This document shows positions 12,901 to 18,524 of a stretch of 64,000 nucleotides of DNA, one piece after another. This DNA comes from Globodera rostochiensis (lineage: Eukaryota; Nematoda; Chromadorea; Rhabditida; Heteroderidae). The notes under the pieces were generated by a model. The model was not told where the DNA came from. It ran no database searches and worked only from the letters and a program-made list of their open reading frames with translations. Each line of letters starts with the position of its first letter. Within the stretch, counting starts at the first letter, position 1. Location: contig JAEVLN010000029.1 in NCBI GenBank assembly GCA_018350325.1, forward strand, positions 124,001 through 188,000, read 5' to 3'. A program made the position numbers and the translations under genes.

Positions 12901-15592
12901 TTTTTAGGCGAAAACGAAGAATCATCCCGCATAAGTCAGGTAAAAGTTTTGGACCTTGGAAAATTTGATCATTGAGTGAATTGTGGCCTCTTAATTTCGC
13001 AGATGCGTCAAAGACGGGTCTTACTTTTGTCGTGTTAGAAGTTTCTTTAATGACAGGATGGTGTGGGAGGTAATGAATGATGTGATCAGATTTGAAACCA
13101 ACGAGCTCGTTAACATCCGTAACCATTTGTTCTTGGAGAATGTGATTATAAGTACTCAATTGATTAGTTTTAATTAGTTGTTTGACGACATTACGTAATC
13201 TGCCAAAACATAAGCCAAAATTAGTGGGGAGGTCTGGATTTTCCTTTTTATATGGCCAACGAACAAAATATCGGCCCTTTTCAAAACTGACATTTTTATT
13301 GAAGTGAATAACAGCGGCGTCATCATCGCTGAGGTGGGGTGAGTCGGTTATGCCGATTGTTTCGAGTTCCCAGAATTTTTGTAAAAGTTTGTTGATGTCT
13401 TCCATTTTTTGCTTTTTTACGGCATGATAAATTTGTGTTTGCTCGATGGTTCCTTTGCCAGAAAAGATTTTTCCCAATTTTGTGTTAATTGAGTGAAAAC
13501 CCGATGGGAGTGATTCGACGTGAGAGTGAGGGAGCATAAAGTTCCAATAATGGTCAATACCAATCAATAATTCAGGTCTAGTCTGTTCGACGGGTATTTT
13601 AATTCCATAGACATCGGTGAATTCTTTGGGTACAATTTTTGTAATATCGGTAATTTTTTCCACAGTTTGAAGATTCACTATTTCCAATTTTTCATCTGTG
13701 GTTTTAATACCAACTTGCACAATTCTGGAGGGGGTTAACTTTGCTTTATCATGGTTAAAAGTGGAAATCAGCAGGGTTTTGTGCTCGATGGTGGGTAATT
13801 CAAGTTTATTTGCCAAATCTTCTGTAATATAACTTTTTTGTGATCCGTTATCAAAGAGGATGGCGGTGGTTTGACCAAATTTTTTGTTTAAATTGACGAT
13901 CGGAGCTTCGATGGTCATCAATAATTCTTCGTCGTTTGGTATTTGGGTTCCTGAATCATGATCCATGGACATGAAAGATTGTGTTTCTTCGACTTGATCA
14001 GCAGTTTGGACGATATTTGTTTTAGTTCTTTGCCATGTTGGTTTATCTTCTCTGGCCTTTTGAAAGCAGAGTAAGGTGTTATGTTTCTTTTTGCAATTAA
14101 AACATAAATAAGTAGATTTACAATCTTCGATTCTGTGGCCTTTTCGCAAACAATTCATGCACAATTTTAATTCTTTTGCTCGGTCTGATCGGTGTTTTAC
14201 ATCCGCGAATGTTTTACAATTTTTTGATATATGATTATCCTTTTCGCAAAAACGGCAAAAAATTGTTTGACCAGAGTCTCTGTTCGTAAATTGATTGGAT
14301 TGGATTTGAGCCAAGGGCAAAGGCCTTGCTTTAGTACTGAATGCCGATGTTGGAGTTGGTCGGTTTGGTGGATTATCCAATGTCGGAGAGAATGGTCGTT
14401 GTGAGTTAGAGGCAAATTTTTGTATAAAAAGTTTAGGTCCATGATTTTGTGTTGGTCGATTAAATGGAGGAGGACGGGACGGACGGTCCGAAGGTCGGTC
14501 CGAATCTTCTACTCTTTCGAGCTCTTCACGAGCTTGAGTGTGGTTATCGAGGAACTTCATTAACTGATTTGTCGAGAAAATTTTGAATTTTTCGCGAATT
14601 TTTATTCGTAAGTTGGTTGGGAGTTTGGTTTCTATACTTTGTTTAATTTGGGGATGGTTGATGTCTTCTCCATGTGATTGCAACTGCAAGATTATACGAT
14701 TAACGACAAGTATGAAATTTCGGAGTTCTCTTACGGATTCTGATGATTTTTTAATATTTCTTAATTCATTGTGCAGGTTTTCACGGATAAGGTTTTTGTT
14801 ACCGTAACGAGATTTTAACAATTTTAAAACTGTTGGATAATTTGCATGGTTTAACGGGTAAGGATTGACCATATTGTAAGGTTCCCCGTGGAGGAGTCCT
14901 TTTAAGTACTTGAATTTTTGAATATTTGACAAATCGGGACTGATATGGACCGACGACGAAAAGTCGTCCCAGAACGATGACCAGTCCGAGAATTTTCCAT
15001 TAAAATGCGTGAGAGTCTGGGCGGGGAGTTTAATGTTTATTCGGTTCCTGGAGAAATTAACAGAGTCACGTGAATTGAACTCGGAAGATCTCAGTTCATC
15101 TGTAAATTCATCTTCTCCTGAGTCTTCTTCCTCGGGTTCAGGAGCTTCTTCTTCATCTTCATCCGCTTCAACTTCGTCGTCAGAATCTGTATGGGATTTT
15201 TGGGATTCAGTGTTAAGTGTCTTTAACTTTCTTTTTACCTCAAGGTTAATATCCTTAAAGGTGTCCAACAAATCATCAGCTTGTCCGAGTGTGCTTAGAT
15301 AGTCATGTTTTTCTTGGAAAATTCTTTGGACTTTTTGTTCAACCCTTTTTTCATCACCTTTTAATTGACTTAGCGATTTTTCCCATTTCTTATGTAATAT
15401 CTTTAATTTTTCAAAATTAGGCTCCAAGTTTTTGATTTCCTTTTGAGTTTTTAAATAAATTTTCTCGCATTCTTTTGGATTTTTTTCATCATACTCGTAG
15501 GTCCCGGATTCAAAATCCGTTTGAATTTTTTCGATATATTTTTTCAGGGTTCTGTTGAGGAGAGGAATCGCTGTTCGTATTTTGCCTGACAT
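6923..15592 (-). CDS. Gag-Pol-Env polyprotein, 2,889 residues
   Basis: Starts at the first sense ATG after the SL1 copy; the next upstream in-frame codons end in TAA (15599). Order by residue: coiled-coil-rich N terminus (1-130), acidic stretch (135-165), BEL-type DUF1759 Gag core (~195-360), three CCHC knuckles (446-509), retropepsin-like protease (~560-720, motif DNG at 581-583), reverse transcriptase (~850-1080, catalytic D904, YVDN 1014-1017), RNase H (D1182, E1221, D1251, D1298), integrase zinc finger (H1487, H1492, C1522, C1525), DDE core (D1558, D1618, E1671), DUF5641-like domain (~1770-1865), then a two-part envelope (~1925-2889). No internal stop. How Pol and Env are separated (protease, signal peptidase, furin, splicing) is inferred, not visible. 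Confidence 0.97.
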   Translation of the reverse strand: MSGKIRTAIPLLNRTLKKYIEKIQTDFESGTYEYDEKNPKECEKIYLKTQKEIKNLEPNFEKLKILHKKWEKSLSQLKGDEKRVEQKVQRIFQEKHDYLSTLGQADDLLDTFKDINLEVKRKLKTLNTESQKSHTDSDDEVEADEDEEEAPEPEEEDSGEDEFTDELRSSEFNSRDSVNFSRNRINIKLPAQTLTHFNGKFSDWSSFWDDFSSSVHISPDLSNIQKFKYLKGLLHGEPYNMVNPYPLNHANYPTVLKLLKSRYGNKNLIRENLHNELRNIKKSSESVRELRNFILVVNRIILQLQSHGEDINHPQIKQSIETKLPTNLRIKIREKFKIFSTNQLMKFLDNHTQAREELERVEDSDRPSDRPSRPPPFNRPTQNHGPKLFIQKFASNSQRPFSPTLDNPPNRPTPTSAFSTKARPLPLAQIQSNQFTNRDSGQTIFCRFCEKDNHISKNCKTFADVKHRSDRAKELKLCMNCLRKGHRIEDCKSTYLCFNCKKKHNTLLCFQKAREDKPTWQRTKTNIVQTADQVEETQSFMSMDHDSGTQIPNDEELLMTIEAPIVNLNKKFGQTTAILFDNGSQKSYITEDLANKLELPTIEHKTLLISTFNHDKAKLTPSRIVQVGIKTTDEKLEIVNLQTVEKITDITKIVPKEFTDVYGIKIPVEQTRPELLIGIDHYWNFMLPHSHVESLPSGFHSINTKLGKIFSGKGTIEQTQIYHAVKKQKMEDINKLLQKFWELETIGITDSPHLSDDDAAVIHFNKNVSFEKGRYFVRWPYKKENPDLPTNFGLCFGRLRNVVKQLIKTNQLSTYNHILQEQMVTDVNELVGFKSDHIIHYLPHHPVIKETSNTTKVRPVFDASAKLRGHNSLNDQIFQGPKLLPDLCGMILRFRLKNFVLLGDLEKAFLRVGLNESDRDTTRFLWLKENSFKEIQRRPRELEIRDLEIRRFKRIPFGVNASPFLLTSVVNLHLSKINEHFDSFKNRQLSTELNISSKRKEFEQLCEELKENAYVDNFMMMCDDEKEIKFKHYWSKEIFKLASMNLREFVSNHDQSNKEIQRLEGAEIPKVTKMLGIKWDVNTDELKMTLNIPPINTDTTKRQILTLIARNFDPMGWISPAVLQFKLFFQRLWKANKTWDDKLNEEEISEWNSIAKSDEILIIRSPFIKPHQNFTQLHVFSDASELAFATAVYLQTYDKVNLVFSKTRLTPLKGLTIPKLELLGLLIAARAAKFLVKESKLTIDNILVWSDSKCVLSWVKSKKELPTFIKNRVSEIRQIMTEINLNFYYVKSSDNPADLASRGMTITELKNSALWWHGPKWLKMDKENWPPHSFENFNPEQENSSFFSFDDEIETTQINLTLNSTPVLFIEWSKFNSWQKLIQYAKVFLQFVHFKFKNSNKFNEKFDQNTFKNQLIVKLMAEKLLIRFIQKEMKPTPEEQRQLGIYQSSDDIYKCGGRLKNAQIQGIHPIFLPRKHKGTHLLIMDYHEHNLHSGTMTILAELRKIFWIPKARRIIDQIRKTCVYCRRYNAQPFKQPEMPPLPKSRVQMSGPFQNVGLDYMGPIQLKAFTDKCWILLLTCFTTRAIHLELVTSLSVDQFLNAFRRFISRKGTPKNVWSDNAAQLKLASKILPETLKLKEVLNDPTIKHYFLSEKINWHFSIELAPWQNGAIERLNLNVKSAMKKLIGRKLINFDSFHTLLCEIEALVNSRPLTFIYDDIDSYKILRPIDFILPHKNICIPPILEENEAKDPNFVFQPTSYDQKLELWKKSTTLLDGYWKIWTEEYIPSLRERYKTENKNPKLCNKSLPAINDVVLIHEDTPRALWKTGIIKSLFNGSDGLTRGASIELANKHTINRPLKLIYPLEITPNDSDFEETLVALTRLSTPKSIKNPPNLRKRKPEIAECSPDKSAPSQFVVNNPTKPSILFDIPSTSLTIITLLSLITACLSHPYKCPDNETSKLWETKFTTYCSNTGFIIKQNKRTSEFCFRHLSCVSGHIRFNYPPYCGPRCACPSWSHDCSFASSNTIPIKFEHSIPPHSFLPPLFSTVCSFIRTNSCSKAYRKFFNTIMLINHSIFFVHNLNLIHSQTNSKDDFRCLGEGNLTIGTPIYCQKYPCIKQTYGTKFCYYEPYEKTYYIKSENEKILIKAWGNVKLKYYTFAHSEHSQSRNKRAANDSKFENLIKCVTGGVMIYSITDVKELRLFTGDYSVVIKNLLQEKEIVSFPVSIIAKVYNITLQFVKTKGPSENKYISCQASPVCELITCQLCMEYIRNPQCIGQVHWALILATLLLTLYIITLSLKIIKLIFSIIHRIFQCLHNCCRGKQKKMKIIKSKRKPLILLTLFISAFIPLLNIPEITACDETTNLVAGTNDCAVSQDGHIECTYDQTTQISVTPEHMTCLKLQNTKTNKTMETLQILIDNLAIVCDEKSEYFMRNYQLSSSSQKRCSGSGDCTGQFCQKLTMSQRNPGVSKYVNDQPGYSYCVPSCGGWHCECFLAVDGCLFYRTYAEPKDNNLYEVIKCPSWTILASTKLSFDNKQAFLMELKPGILTHHGNPNDKSISVTLTSTSIPPTPLFGSKFIIDRTNDKIIIVDNDHLLTNSLRCENKAKATNFQCTFPPEACQCHGGDSIVHCECEENPLPKMFQKSENLLPLDTQGAHVYFESQLKAKIRQTSALQMQITLKGHKVKAIYDKNTCTITTKSLEGCYSCANGANWTLSCQTNFGTALANIQCPSQKIQVHCDTKGNPQQIQLNYHNETIKESCSVTCPDGTTTITLEAKLIYIVQQDKKSVVTNNSIEEPITGTTFDQVSEILKFISSFLQFNWLQILIAILFLTFLILFIPFILPFIYSICCSRKRRQTRPKALRFGSVASTRNSTKLIKNLKSKNKNNKKL
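6926..9823 (-). other. Envelope portion: phlebovirus-type Gn/Gc-like glycoproteins
   Basis: Residues ~1924-2889. An internal hydrophobic signal (~1931-1947), a Cys-rich Gn-like ectodomain with a furin-type RNKR site (2166-2169), a transmembrane segment (~2277-2307), a basic Cys-containing loop, a second signal-like segment (~2335-2351), a Cys-rich Gc-like ectodomain whose C2484-C2498 block (CGGWHCECF) resembles the phlebovirus fusion-loop region, a final transmembrane segment (~2818-2848) and a basic tail with RKRR (2851-2854). Several N-X-S/T sites are present. Phlebovirus-like class II fusion proteins are known in nematode BEL/Pao envelopes. The first methionine is at about residue 2068, so separate initiation is unlikely without splicing. 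Confidence 0.88.
9983..13915 (-). other. Pol portion: protease, RT-RNase H, integrase
   Basis: Residues ~560-1870. Protease carries DNG instead of the usual D-S/T-G. RT has the FGVNASPF and YVDN blocks; the second catalytic aspartate of YVDD is Asn. RNase H shows its acidic residues. Integrase shows the HHCC finger, a D-D-E triad and the DUF5641-like C-terminal domain typical of BEL/Pao. The frame has no breaks. Confidence 0.93.
13958..15592 (-). other. Gag portion of the polyprotein
   Basis: Residues 1-545. The conserved BEL Gag block (FNGKFSDWSSFWDDF at ~197-211, then a KYLKGLLHG motif) is followed by a Pro/Arg/Ser-rich linker and three zinc knuckles: C446-C449-H454-C459, C478-C481-H486-C491 and C497-C500-H504-C509. 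The third has CX2CX3HX4C spacing. It would package RNA and build particles. Confidence 0.9.
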
Positions 15593-15598
15593 TTTAAT

Positions 15599-16000
15599 TT
15601 AAAAAATGTACTTGTGTTTGGAGAGAACTAAGATTGGATGTGAAGTAAAAGGAGTCCAAGGAAATTTGATTTGTTTTTTCAAATAAGTCTCTATTCGTGA
15701 AAGGAAATTGGAGACTTTGATTTTTCGTTCTTCGGTAGAGACGGCTTGCGAATGTACTACGTCGTGTATTAGCGAACCTAGGATTGTGCTAGTAATTTCT
15801 TCCGCGATAATTTCAGAAAATAATTTTATTTTACTTGATGAGATATTTCTTTTAGGTATTACAGTAAGAGCAATAGTGATGGAGAGGCGGATCTTTGATG
15901 AGTTAAATTTGAAAGGTTTTATTTTAATTCTGTTATCTTGGTTGAGTGAAAAGGAAGTGTGCAGTGGTTCAAAAGAGTGATCACCGTAAAAGTTTGGTAC
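15599..16000 (-). CDS. Accessory ORF3, methionine-free, abutting gag
   Basis: 133 open codons with no ATG, overlapping the end of ORF2b by 82 nt in another frame and ending in TAA at 15599-15601. It is in the gag frame: stop, two codons, then the gag ATG. Composition is ordinary for a folded protein, with a helical-looking middle (SEIIAEEITSTILG region) and a Trp-containing C-terminal part. No family recognised. A spliced or readthrough product fused to Gag is conceivable. Confidence 0.35.
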   Translation of the reverse strand, partial: VPNFYGDHSFEPLHTSFSLNQDNRIKIKPFKFNSSKIRLSITIALTVIPKRNISSSKIKLFSEIIAEEITSTILGSLIHDVVHSQAVSTEERKIKVSNFLSRIETYLKKQIKFPWTPFTSHPILVLSKHKYIF

Positions 16001-16308
16001 TCAATTTGATTATTTTCTTCTAAATTAGGATCAAAAAATGGTAGGGTGAAGGTTGGTCGGGGTTCAAAATTTGGTGGCAATTCCGTATTATCAAATGCAC
16101 TATCTAGTTCGTTAAATTCAGTGCCTTCAAGTTCGATTATGTTTCCTTGGAATACAAAATCCTCTTCGGGGATAATTATTGGGTCTTCAAATTCGGCGAA
16201 AAATTCGTCTTCTTGGTCGAAATTTATAAGATTAAATCGGGGGTTTGAGTTTTCAGGAGTGTCGTTGGGGTGTTTTCGGCACAGTTTGACGGTTTGTTTA
16301 TTGAGTTT
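15919..16308 (-). CDS. Accessory ORF2b, acidic in-frame continuation after a stop
   Basis: Directly after the ORF2 TAA the same frame is open for 129 codons and ends in TAA at 15919-15921. It too lacks methionine. It is strikingly acidic in the middle (E/D-rich, motifs such as DQEDEFF and PEEDF), opposite in charge to ORF2. Either the TAA is a recent nonsense mutation or readthrough site in one ~260-residue basic-then-acidic protein, or the two are separate spliced exons. Sequence alone does not decide. Confidence 0.35.
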   Translation of the reverse strand, partial: KLNKQTVKLCRKHPNDTPENSNPRFNLINFDQEDEFFAEFEDPIIIPEEDFVFQGNIIELEGTEFNELDSAFDNTELPPNFEPRPTFTLPFFDPNLEENNQIEYQTFTVITLLNHCTLPFHSTKITELK

Positions 16309-16701
16309 TTAAGGATTAGTACGAGAGATTTCTCGTTGGATTTCTTCAGCACAACGTCTCAAACGGTCTGATTCAATTTTTAAGTCTACGGCGTAACTTT
16401 GGGATATGCTGGGGGTCAATAATTTAATTTTAGTGTACTCGAGCTGGTCTTTGATTCTTAGAAGGACAGGGTTTGGTTTGACCGATATCTCTTTAATTGA
16501 TGGGGAAACGTTAAGGGTTGGTTTTAAAGGGTTAATTTTGAGTTTAAATTTTACTCCACTTTGAGTTATAAACTTTAAGTTTTGGTTTGGTTTTATCCCA
16601 ATTTTTGTTTTCTTCACCTTTGGTTTCAACTCAATTATTTTTCCCAATTTCTTTTGAATTCTGCTTCGCAATAAAAAGGTTGGTTTTAACAATTTATATC
16701 T
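16309..16701 (-). CDS. Accessory ORF2, methionine-free basic segment
   Basis: About 130 open codons in a different frame from ORF1, with no ATG. Composition is basic in the first two thirds (runs such as KPKVKKTK), with many K-P and I-K pairs. A 64-bp tandem duplication containing GAATTCTGCTTCGCA lies at its upstream edge (16663 and 16727). It ends in TAA (16309-16311), but the same frame stays open for another 129 codons. With no ATG it must be reached by splicing, readthrough from another exon or a non-AUG start, or be non-coding. Function unknown. Confidence 0.4.
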   Translation of the reverse strand, partial: RYKLLKPTFLLRSRIQKKLGKIIELKPKVKKTKIGIKPNQNLKFITQSGVKFKLKINPLKPTLNVSPSIKEISVKPNPVLLRIKDQLEYTKIKLLTPSISQSYAVDLKIESDRLRRCAEEIQREISRTNP

Positions 16702-16762
16702 TCAACAGTTTGTCAACACGGCAATGAATTCTGCTTCGCAAAAATAAAGAATGAAAAATTGG

Positions 16763-17584
16763 TCACAGATCACAAGATGATAATTCAGTTGATTTCGACA
16801 CACTTTCTTCGTCTTCTTCAACGGGTAAGTCGAACAGTTTGTTGAGAAATTTTGATGTATTTAATTGGGCCTCCAGAAAACGATTGTGGTGCTCAATGTT
16901 TTGTTGCAGCTGTTCAAAAAGGATGGTCAACTTGTCTTTTCCACTCTTCGTATTGTAGACTGGGCTTGTGAGGATTTTTTTGATTTCAGTCAACACTCGG
17001 GAGTTGTAATGGGAAGCCCTTTTGGCCTTAGTAATAGCCGTACGAATTCGTTGGGTTTGGCGGGATAGGACGGTGAGTTTTTTGTTGTGTTGTTCAGCGA
17101 TCTCTCGCTTTGTGGCGTCGATGAGTTTTTGTTGATTGTCTCGGATTTCTTCAATTTTATCAAGAGTTTCAAAATTGGAGTTTGGTGGCTCAAATGTGCT
17201 AAAAAAGTCAGGTGGATCAAGTTCAATAATTGGAATAGTCGAAGATTTTTCCAGGGATTTGGTTGTTTGAATCAAATCCTTTTCGTTGTTTTGCTTAACG
17301 GTAGTTTTAACGGTCTCAATAATCCGTTTTAATCTCTTAGCCTGCACTTGATTTTCTCGTTCAATAGTGTTTAATAGAGTAGAAGATTTGTTAGCCGGAG
17401 TAGTGGGTTTATCGGTTAATAGAGTAGAGGATTTGTTGGTCGGAGTAGTGGGTTTGTCGGTTAATAGAGTAGTGGGTTTATCGGTTAATAGAGTAGTGGG
17501 TTTATCGGTGGGTTTGTCAATTTTGGGTGGGTCAGCTTCAATATCAATTGCAGGACGTGATGCGCTTCTTGTGGATCGTTTCAC
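16763..17584 (-). CDS. Accessory ORF1, 273 residues, start created by splicing
   Basis: An open frame between the leader intron and ORF2. The genomic first codon is GTG and no ATG occurs anywhere in it. The predicted leader splice changes GTG to ATG in the same frame, giving a protein starting M-K-R-S. Residues ~20-70 are tandem TDKPTT/NKSST-type repeats encoded by a short minisatellite (about 17375-17520). Residues ~75-110 are basic (KRLKR). Residues ~140-250 are Lys/Gln/Glu-rich and look coiled-coil. The tail is acidic (EEDEES). No known domain is recognised. Position between PBS and gag is that of an accessory or leader protein. A phospho- or RNA-binding regulator is possible but unsupported. 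Confidence 0.6.
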   Translation of the reverse strand: MKRSTRSASRPAIDIEADPPKIDKPTDKPTTLLTDKPTTLLTDKPTTPTNKSSTLLTDKPTTPANKSSTLLNTIERENQVQAKRLKRIIETVKTTVKQNNEKDLIQTTKSLEKSSTIPIIELDPPDFFSTFEPPNSNFETLDKIEEIRDNQQKLIDATKREIAEQHNKKLTVLSRQTQRIRTAITKAKRASHYNSRVLTEIKKILTSPVYNTKSGKDKLTILFEQLQQNIEHHNRFLEAQLNTSKFLNKLFDLPVEEDEESVSKSTELSSCDL

Positions 17585-17702
17585 TGAACAAGGAATAGGG
17601 TTATTTTAGTTGTTAGGTTTTTGTTATTTATTTAAAAAAAAAAAATTTTTTTTTTTTTTTTTTTCCCCTTTCTTGAGGTAGTTGACCCTCAGGAAAGCTC
17701 AC
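17584..17702 (-). other. Predicted 119-nt leader intron that creates a start codon
   Basis: Donor AAAA|GTGAGC (last exon base 17703) and acceptor CCTTGTTCAG|TGAAACG (first exon base 17583) both fit nematode splice consensus. The intron holds a long A-run followed by a T-run (about 17632-17664 on the plus strand). Joining gives A|TG, that is, an ATG in an AAAATGAAA context, in frame with the 273-codon ORF below. The unspliced leader has no ATG. RT-PCR evidence is not available here. Confidence 0.6.
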
Positions 17703-18006
17703 TTTTGATGATGGTTTTTGAATGGACAGAAGATTGGTCTCGTGCCGCTCGGAGTTCAGCGGGAGTCAGTGGCTTTTTTTGCAGATGACCGCTTCTTCGC
17801 AGCTTCTCACACAGTTGTTGTTGGACAGAAGACCGGCTTTTATTTGGAAGTTCAGTCGTCCCGGGTCGCGTTGCACCACTTTGTCGCCTTCGGACAAATT
17901 TAGCTCTTTTGGGTGGAGGGAAGCTGAGGAAGACTGCTAATTTAACAGCGGATGAGTCGAGAGGACGAAAGGGGATTGGGGTGGTTTGGAGGGCCCTCTG
18001 TTTCAC
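17689..18006 (-). other. Open frame across LTR/PBS leader, probably non-coding
   Basis: 105 open codons run from U5 through the primer-binding site to 17689. The first codon is GTG and there is no ATG. It spans the predicted donor at 17703/17702. It is most simply a by-product of the ATG-free, moderately GC-rich leader. Confidence 0.15.
17861..17878 (-). other. Primer-binding site
   Basis: Three bases inside the 5' LTR the minus strand begins TGGTGCAACGCG, complementary to a tRNA 3' end CGCGTTGCACCA. The plus strand here reads like the T-arm and acceptor of a tRNA ending in CCA. The implied acceptor 5' strand is GCAACGC; I could not assign the tRNA. Confidence 0.85.
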
Positions 18007-18107
18007 GGGGGAAGCCAGTGGCAGTTGTCAGAGGGGATGTGTCGCGTTTAATTTTTGATGACCCGAAGAGGCGATAATTTGAGACAATTTATTCTTTTTG
18101 GGGGTAC

Positions 18108-18129
18108 CTCAAACTTGGGTAATTAAACC
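18108..18129 (-). promoter_or_regulatory. SL1 spliced-leader sequence with donor, in 5' LTR
   Basis: Read on the minus strand from 18129, the 22 bases equal the canonical nematode SL1 leader at every position (GGTTTAATTA at the start, AAGTTTGAG at the end). They are followed at once by GTACC, so the GAG|GT exon-donor boundary of an SL RNA and the TACC/GGTA pairing of its first stem are kept. The orientation is the element's sense. SL1 is normally supplied in trans by SL RNA and joined to mRNA 5' ends. Here it is encoded in cis. Its role (RNA 5' end, cis-donor, or mimic) is not shown by sequence alone. Confidence 0.93.
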
Positions 18130-18384
18130 GCTCGGACGATGGGGATGAAATGGGACATGCGCGAAAAGGAGGACGGCACAAAATGGGGGGGGGGAGGGGA
18201 GTTGAACAATGGGGTAAATGAGTGAAAATGTGGGGGGTAAATGGGGGGGGGAGGGGAATTTAGGGAAAATGTGATGGGGACAAATGGGGTGGGGAAGGAG
18301 GAGGTAACAACGGCACTTGGACGAGGGCGGATGAGCGGGCACGTCCGAGGGGCACGTCCGAGAATGGGGCCGGCGGACGGTGTA

Positions 18385-18463
18385 CACGAGCGGGGCCAAT
18401 GGCGGGTAGGGCACGAGCGGGGCCAATGGCGGGCAGGGCACATGAGCGGGGCCAATGGCGGGT
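18385..18463 (-). repeat. Three tandem CCAAT/GC-box-like repeats in LTR
   Basis: Three near-copies of a ~26-bp unit with core GAGCGGGGCCAATGGCGGG on the plus strand. Each has a CCAAT pentamer beside GC-box-like sequence. Duplicated enhancer units are common in retroviral U3 regions. The same array is at about 6412-6490. Its position downstream of the TATA-like box but upstream of SL1 fits an upstream element for a start at SL1. Confidence 0.5.
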
Positions 18464-18515
18464 GGCGAACAAATGTGTTCCAGTTGAAAGGTGGTGTGAA
18501 GGTGATTTGGCTGGG

Positions 18516-18524
18516 CTTTTATAG
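18516..18524 (-). promoter_or_regulatory. TATA-like box in 5' LTR
   Basis: Minus strand reads CTATAAAAG. A TATA-driven start would fall near 18490, about 360 nt upstream of SL1, and would put two ATGs (18156 and about 18441) ahead of the ATG-free leader. It may therefore serve another transcript. The same box is at 6543-6551. Confidence 0.45.
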
